NCBI GenBank assembly: GCA_019313605.1
Contig: JAFDAW010000105.1
Coordinates: 1-8,914 of the forward strand
Source: Deltaproteobacteria bacterium
Lineage (GTDB): Bacteria > Myxococcota_A > UBA9160 > SMWR01
DNA: 8,914 bases
Direction of reading: 5' to 3'
Shown: one piece after another, positions 6,943 through 8,914 of the stretch
Numbering within the stretch: position 1 is the first letter of the stretch
Layout: every line of letters begins with the position of its first letter
Made by a program: the position numbers and the translations under genes
Notes under the pieces: model-generated
Told to the model about the DNA's origin: nothing
Seen by the model: the letters and a program-made list of their open reading frames with translations, nothing else
The model's database searches: none

Positions 6943-7047
6943 TGCCAAAGTGCGGGCTCGAAAGGTTCCGACGCCGCAAGCGAATCCGCAGGATTCGCCA
7001 GCCAGTCGCTGCAAAAGATGATGAAGCGACTGGATTTGAAGAGCTAG
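6897..7047 (+). repeat. 105-bp-period direct repeat of the regulator's HTH-encoding 3' end
   Basis: Bases 6897-6942 and 7002-7047 match at 42 of 46 positions, at an offset of exactly 105 bases (35 codons). Both copies end in TAG. Weaker similarity continues about 20 bases beyond each stop. In the protein frame, weaker similarity also extends upstream (ASELLG against ASESAG), which suggests that the whole 35-codon block ending at the stop was duplicated in tandem. Confidence 0.9.
6943..7047 (+). pseudogene. Post-stop, in-frame second copy of the HTH region (remnant or readthrough tail)
   Basis: After the TAG at 6940-6942 the same frame stays open for 34 codons and closes at the TAG at 7045-7047. 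The conceptual peptide ends in QSLQKMMKRLDLKS, identical to residues 482-495 of the regulator. Before that it is diverged but still alignable. The four base differences in the conserved part (6903, 6904, 6931 and 6939 against the copy) are all synonymous. There is no start codon with a ribosome binding site, so it could be translated only by stop-codon readthrough. It may otherwise be a remnant of a tandem paralogue or of a local duplication. Confidence 0.6.
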
Positions 7048-7086
7048 TCCCGAAGCTCAGGCCCGCCGACGCCGATCACTCCGCAG

Positions 7087-7104
7087 TGGCTCCCGCGGGA
7101 GCTA
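7087..7104. terminator. Possible bidirectional hairpin between the convergent regulator and galE
   Basis: GCTCCCGCGGGAGC (7089-7102) is a perfect palindrome, extendable by one G-T and one T-A pair. It overlaps the galE stop codon and lies in the gap between two converging genes. It lacks a T-tract on either side, so terminator function is only a suggestion. Confidence 0.35.
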
Positions 7105-8094
7105 TCGCGAACCCTCGAGCTTCCAGCTCTGTAGCCACGCCCACGCGGTCGAGACGATCGTGTCGAGATCGGAGTGGCGGGGTTCCCAGCCGAACTCGCG
7201 GCGGAACGCCGAGGCGTCTGCGACGAGTTCCGGCGGGTCGCCTGGGCGTCGATCGGCTTCTCGCACCGGGACCGGCTGGCCGACTGCGCGCTCGACGGCC
7301 GCCATCACTTCGCGGTTCGAGTAGCCGTTGCCGGTGCCGAGATTGCGGATGCCGAGGGATCTCCCTTCGATCAGCGCTTCGATCGCGCTGACGTGGGCGT
7401 CTGCGAGGTCGGTGACGTGGATGTAGTCGCGGATGCAGGTTCCATCCGGCGTGGGATAGTCGGTGCCGAAGAGTTCGAGCCTCTCGCGCAGACCGCAGGC
7501 GGCTTCGAGCGCCGAGGGGATCAGGTGGATCTCCGGGTCGTGACATTCGCCGATGCCGCCCTCTGGATCCGCGCCGCTCGCGTTGAAGTACCGCAGCGCC
7601 GCCCAGCGCAGGCCGTGCGCGGTCTCCGCGTCCGCGAGAATCCGCTCGACCATCGCCTTCGAGGCCCCGTAGGGGTTGATGGGTGCCAGCGGGGTGTCTT
7701 CCGAGATCGGAACCCGCTCCGGAATCCCGTAGGTCGCGCAGGTCGACGACAGCACGAAGGCCTGGGTGCCGTGGGCGAGTGCGACGTCGATCAGCGCCAG
7801 AGAGCCGCCCACGTTGTTCGCGTAGTACTCGAGGGGCTTGGAGACGGATTCGGCCACGAAGAGCGAGGCGGCGAAGTGGAGGACGCCGTCGAACGGGCCG
7901 TGCTTTTCGAAGGCCCTGGATACGGCGTCGCGATCTGCGACGTCACAGCGAACCAACGGGGCGTCGTGGACCAGCTCTGCGTTTCCGGCGCGTAGATCGT
8001 CGATGACGACGGCCGTGTGCCCCGCGCGCTGCAGGTTCCGCAAGGCGTGGGAGCCGATGTAGCCGGCCCCGCCGGTGACGAGTAGATGAGACAT
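7102..8094 (-). CDS. galE: UDP-glucose 4-epimerase
   Basis: Cytosolic short-chain dehydrogenase/reductase that interconverts UDP-glucose and UDP-galactose (or the N-acetyl forms) with bound NAD. It supplies sugars for surface polysaccharide and galactose metabolism. Its 330 residues fit the family. The Rossmann signature GGAGYIG lies at 8-14, with D32-D33 ending the second strand (VVIDDL), which fits NAD preference. HFAA lies at 73-76. The catalytic residues are S117/T118 in SSTCATYG, Y142 and K146 in YGASK. The substrate region includes RYFNASGADPEG (168-179) and TPDGTCIRDYIHVTDLA (215-231), then NLGTGNGYS (251-259). The ATG at 8094 is chosen over longer in-frame options because AGGAAGGA lies just upstream and GalE proteins start with this strand. 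It is divergent from ogt. No other sugar gene is adjacent, so the exact substrate is open. Confidence 0.96.
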   Translation of the reverse strand: MSHLLVTGGAGYIGSHALRNLQRAGHTAVVIDDLRAGNAELVHDAPLVRCDVADRDAVSRAFEKHGPFDGVLHFAASLFVAESVSKPLEYYANNVGGSLALIDVALAHGTQAFVLSSTCATYGIPERVPISEDTPLAPINPYGASKAMVERILADAETAHGLRWAALRYFNASGADPEGGIGECHDPEIHLIPSALEAACGLRERLELFGTDYPTPDGTCIRDYIHVTDLADAHVSAIEALIEGRSLGIRNLGTGNGYSNREVMAAVERAVGQPVPVREADRRPGDPPELVADASAFRREFGWEPRHSDLDTIVSTAWAWLQSWKLEGSR

Positions 8095-8202
8095 GGGCGC
8101 TGTCCTTCCTGGTGGTGCTGCCGTGGATTCTTTGAATTTCGGCGCGCATTGCTGCCGATCGCCGCACCGATCTGCGACGCGAGATGTTATTGTGCCGGAG
8201 CG
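8095..8202. promoter_or_regulatory. Divergent intergenic region between galE and ogt
   Basis: This 108-base gap should contain the starts of both divergent transcripts. The galE ribosome binding site is readable on the minus strand (AGGAAGGA, about eight bases before its ATG). On the plus strand TGTTAT (8185-8190) matches four of six -10 positions, but no -35 box sits at the right distance and the resulting leader would be very short. No repeat or operator stands out. Confidence 0.35.
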
Positions 8203-8727
8203 ATGGAAACTGTGCACATTGCCCGATCAAATTCGCCGATCGGACGGGTTCGCGTTGCGTCGACCAAGCTGGGGCTCGCCTACGTCGAGTTGCCCCATTC
8301 GAGCGGTCGCGGGATGCGGGACTGGATGGAACGCTACGTGCCCGAGCACCGTTGCGTGGAAGAGATGGGCCCGAACACGGCCGCGATCGAGCAGATTCTC
8401 GAGTACCTCGCGAGCGAGCGAACCCATTTCGACATCCCGCTGGATTTGCGCGGGACGCCCTTCCAACGCGCTGTCTGGGATGTGCTGCTCGAGATTCCCT
8501 ACGGCGACAGCTGCTCGTACGCGGAAGTGGCGCGCGCAATCGGCCGGCCGAACGCCCAGCGCGCGGTGGGATCTGCCAACAACGCCAATCCCGTAGCGAT
8601 CGTCGTGCCGTGCCACCGGGTCATCGCCGCAGACGGCAGCCTCGGCGGCTACGGTGGCGGCCAGGACCTCAAGGCACGACTGCTCGCGATGGAACGCTCA
8701 CGGCCGTCGTGCGATCGGCTGCTCTAG
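8203..8727 (+). CDS. ogt: Methylated-DNA--protein-cysteine methyltransferase
   Basis: Suicide DNA-repair protein that transfers alkyl groups from O6-alkylguanine (and O4-alkylthymine) to its own cysteine. Its 174 residues match Ogt/MGMT proteins without an Ada regulatory domain. The N-terminal ribonuclease H-like domain spans about 1-82. The alkyltransferase domain begins at TPFQRAVWDVLLEIPYGDS (85-103) and continues with SYAEVARAIGRPNAQRAVG (105-123), whose R120 fits the arginine finger. NANNP-type residues at 126-130 precede the active-site VPCHRVI (135-141) with acceptor Cys137. GSLGGYGGG (145-153) follows. The ATG at 8203 gives the normal family length, although GGAG lies only two bases upstream. 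GTG at 8212 is a possible alternative with 11-base spacing. The gene converges on the partial PLP-enzyme gene, 46 bases away, with no clear terminator between. Confidence 0.95.
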   Translation: METVHIARSNSPIGRVRVASTKLGLAYVELPHSSGRGMRDWMERYVPEHRCVEEMGPNTAAIEQILEYLASERTHFDIPLDLRGTPFQRAVWDVLLEIPYGDSCSYAEVARAIGRPNAQRAVGSANNANPVAIVVPCHRVIAADGSLGGYGGGQDLKARLLAMERSRPSCDRLL

Positions 8728-8773
8728 TCAGCCGCGTTCGGACCGATTCACGCGACCGGTGGCACAGCGCGGG

Positions 8774-8914
8774 TCAGATCGATTCCAGCGCCTGTTCGAG
8801 ATCTGCGATCAGGTCGTCGGCGTCTTCGATGCCGCACGAAAGCCGCACGAGCGAATCCGGGACTCCGAGTTCGCGGCGTTGCTCGGGTTTGAGATCCCAG
8901 TAGGAAATCAGCGC
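8774..8914 (-). CDS. Trans-sulfuration PLP-dependent enzyme, C-terminal end (partial)
   Basis: Only the last 46 residues are in the window; the start lies beyond the right edge. The segment reads ALISYWDLKPEQRRELGVPD, then SLVRLSCGIEDADDLIADLEQALESI. This is the characteristic C-terminal end of the Cys/Met metabolism PLP enzymes: cystathionine gamma-synthase, cystathionine beta- or gamma-lyase and O-acyl-homoserine sulfhydrylases. These act in the cytosol in methionine or cysteine synthesis or interconversion. The lysine that binds PLP and the specificity residues are outside the window, so the reaction cannot be assigned. The family assignment rests on the LVRLS-GIED--DLI-DLEQAL pattern. Confidence 0.85.
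   Translation of the reverse strand, partial: ALISYWDLKPEQRRELGVPDSLVRLSCGIEDADDLIADLEQALESI

Noticed and set aside
5509..7014. 501-codon minus-strand frame opposite the regulator
   Set aside because: No domain motifs, and it covers the whole REC-AAA+-HTH gene antisense. It is typical of GC-rich shadow frames.
8086..8202. Longer N-terminus of Ogt from the ATG at 8086
   Set aside because: The additional 39 residues are cysteine- and tryptophan-rich without family similarity and would overlap the galE start region. The ATG at 8203 gives the normal Ogt length.
8095..8217. Longer N-terminus of GalE from the ATG at 8217
   Set aside because: It would add 41 unrelated residues before the conserved first beta strand and overlap the ogt start. 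A good AGGAAGGA stands before the ATG at 8094.

Overview
The window is GC-rich bacterial chromosomal DNA in which ordinary housekeeping genes sit on both strands. The protein styles (a HupR/HoxA-like sigma-54 regulator, a lysine-rich H1-like protein with LYF-DK-GDV units, a PBP1A with acidic insertions) suggest a Gram-negative lineage near Myxococcota or the former Deltaproteobacteria. That placement is an inference from style only. No rRNA, tRNA, CRISPR array, insertion sequence or phage gene is visible, and there is no gene-free stretch longer than about 300 bases.

Left part, minus strand (1-3487): a class A penicillin-binding protein of the PBP1A family (791-3487) is followed 58 bases later by a GAF-type sensor histidine kinase that runs off the left edge (1-732). 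The spacing suggests one transcript that joins peptidoglycan synthesis to a signalling kinase. Divergent from it, across an 81-base gap, is gshB for glutathione synthetase (3569-4528).

Middle part, plus strand (4604-7047): a good sigma-70-type promoter and a folded leader of about 120 bases precede a small, very basic protein (4760-5272). It has two copies of an aromatic/acidic N-terminal unit and a long RKKTA-type tail resembling histone H1 or AlgP. A perfect 12-bp hairpin follows it. Next is a REC-AAA+-HTH regulator (5455-6942). It keeps GAFTGA but has changed Walker B and sensor I residues. Directly after its stop codon lies a second, in-frame copy of its HTH-encoding 3' end.

Right part (7102-8914): galE (UDP-glucose 4-epimerase, minus strand) is divergent from ogt (O6-methylguanine-DNA methyltransferase, plus strand). 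Ogt converges on the C-terminal end of a trans-sulfuration PLP enzyme on the minus strand that is cut by the right edge.

The most unusual items are the two-module H1-like protein with its structured leader, the post-stop duplication of the regulator's HTH in which the four differences in the conserved 46 bases are all synonymous, and the altered ATPase residues of that regulator.
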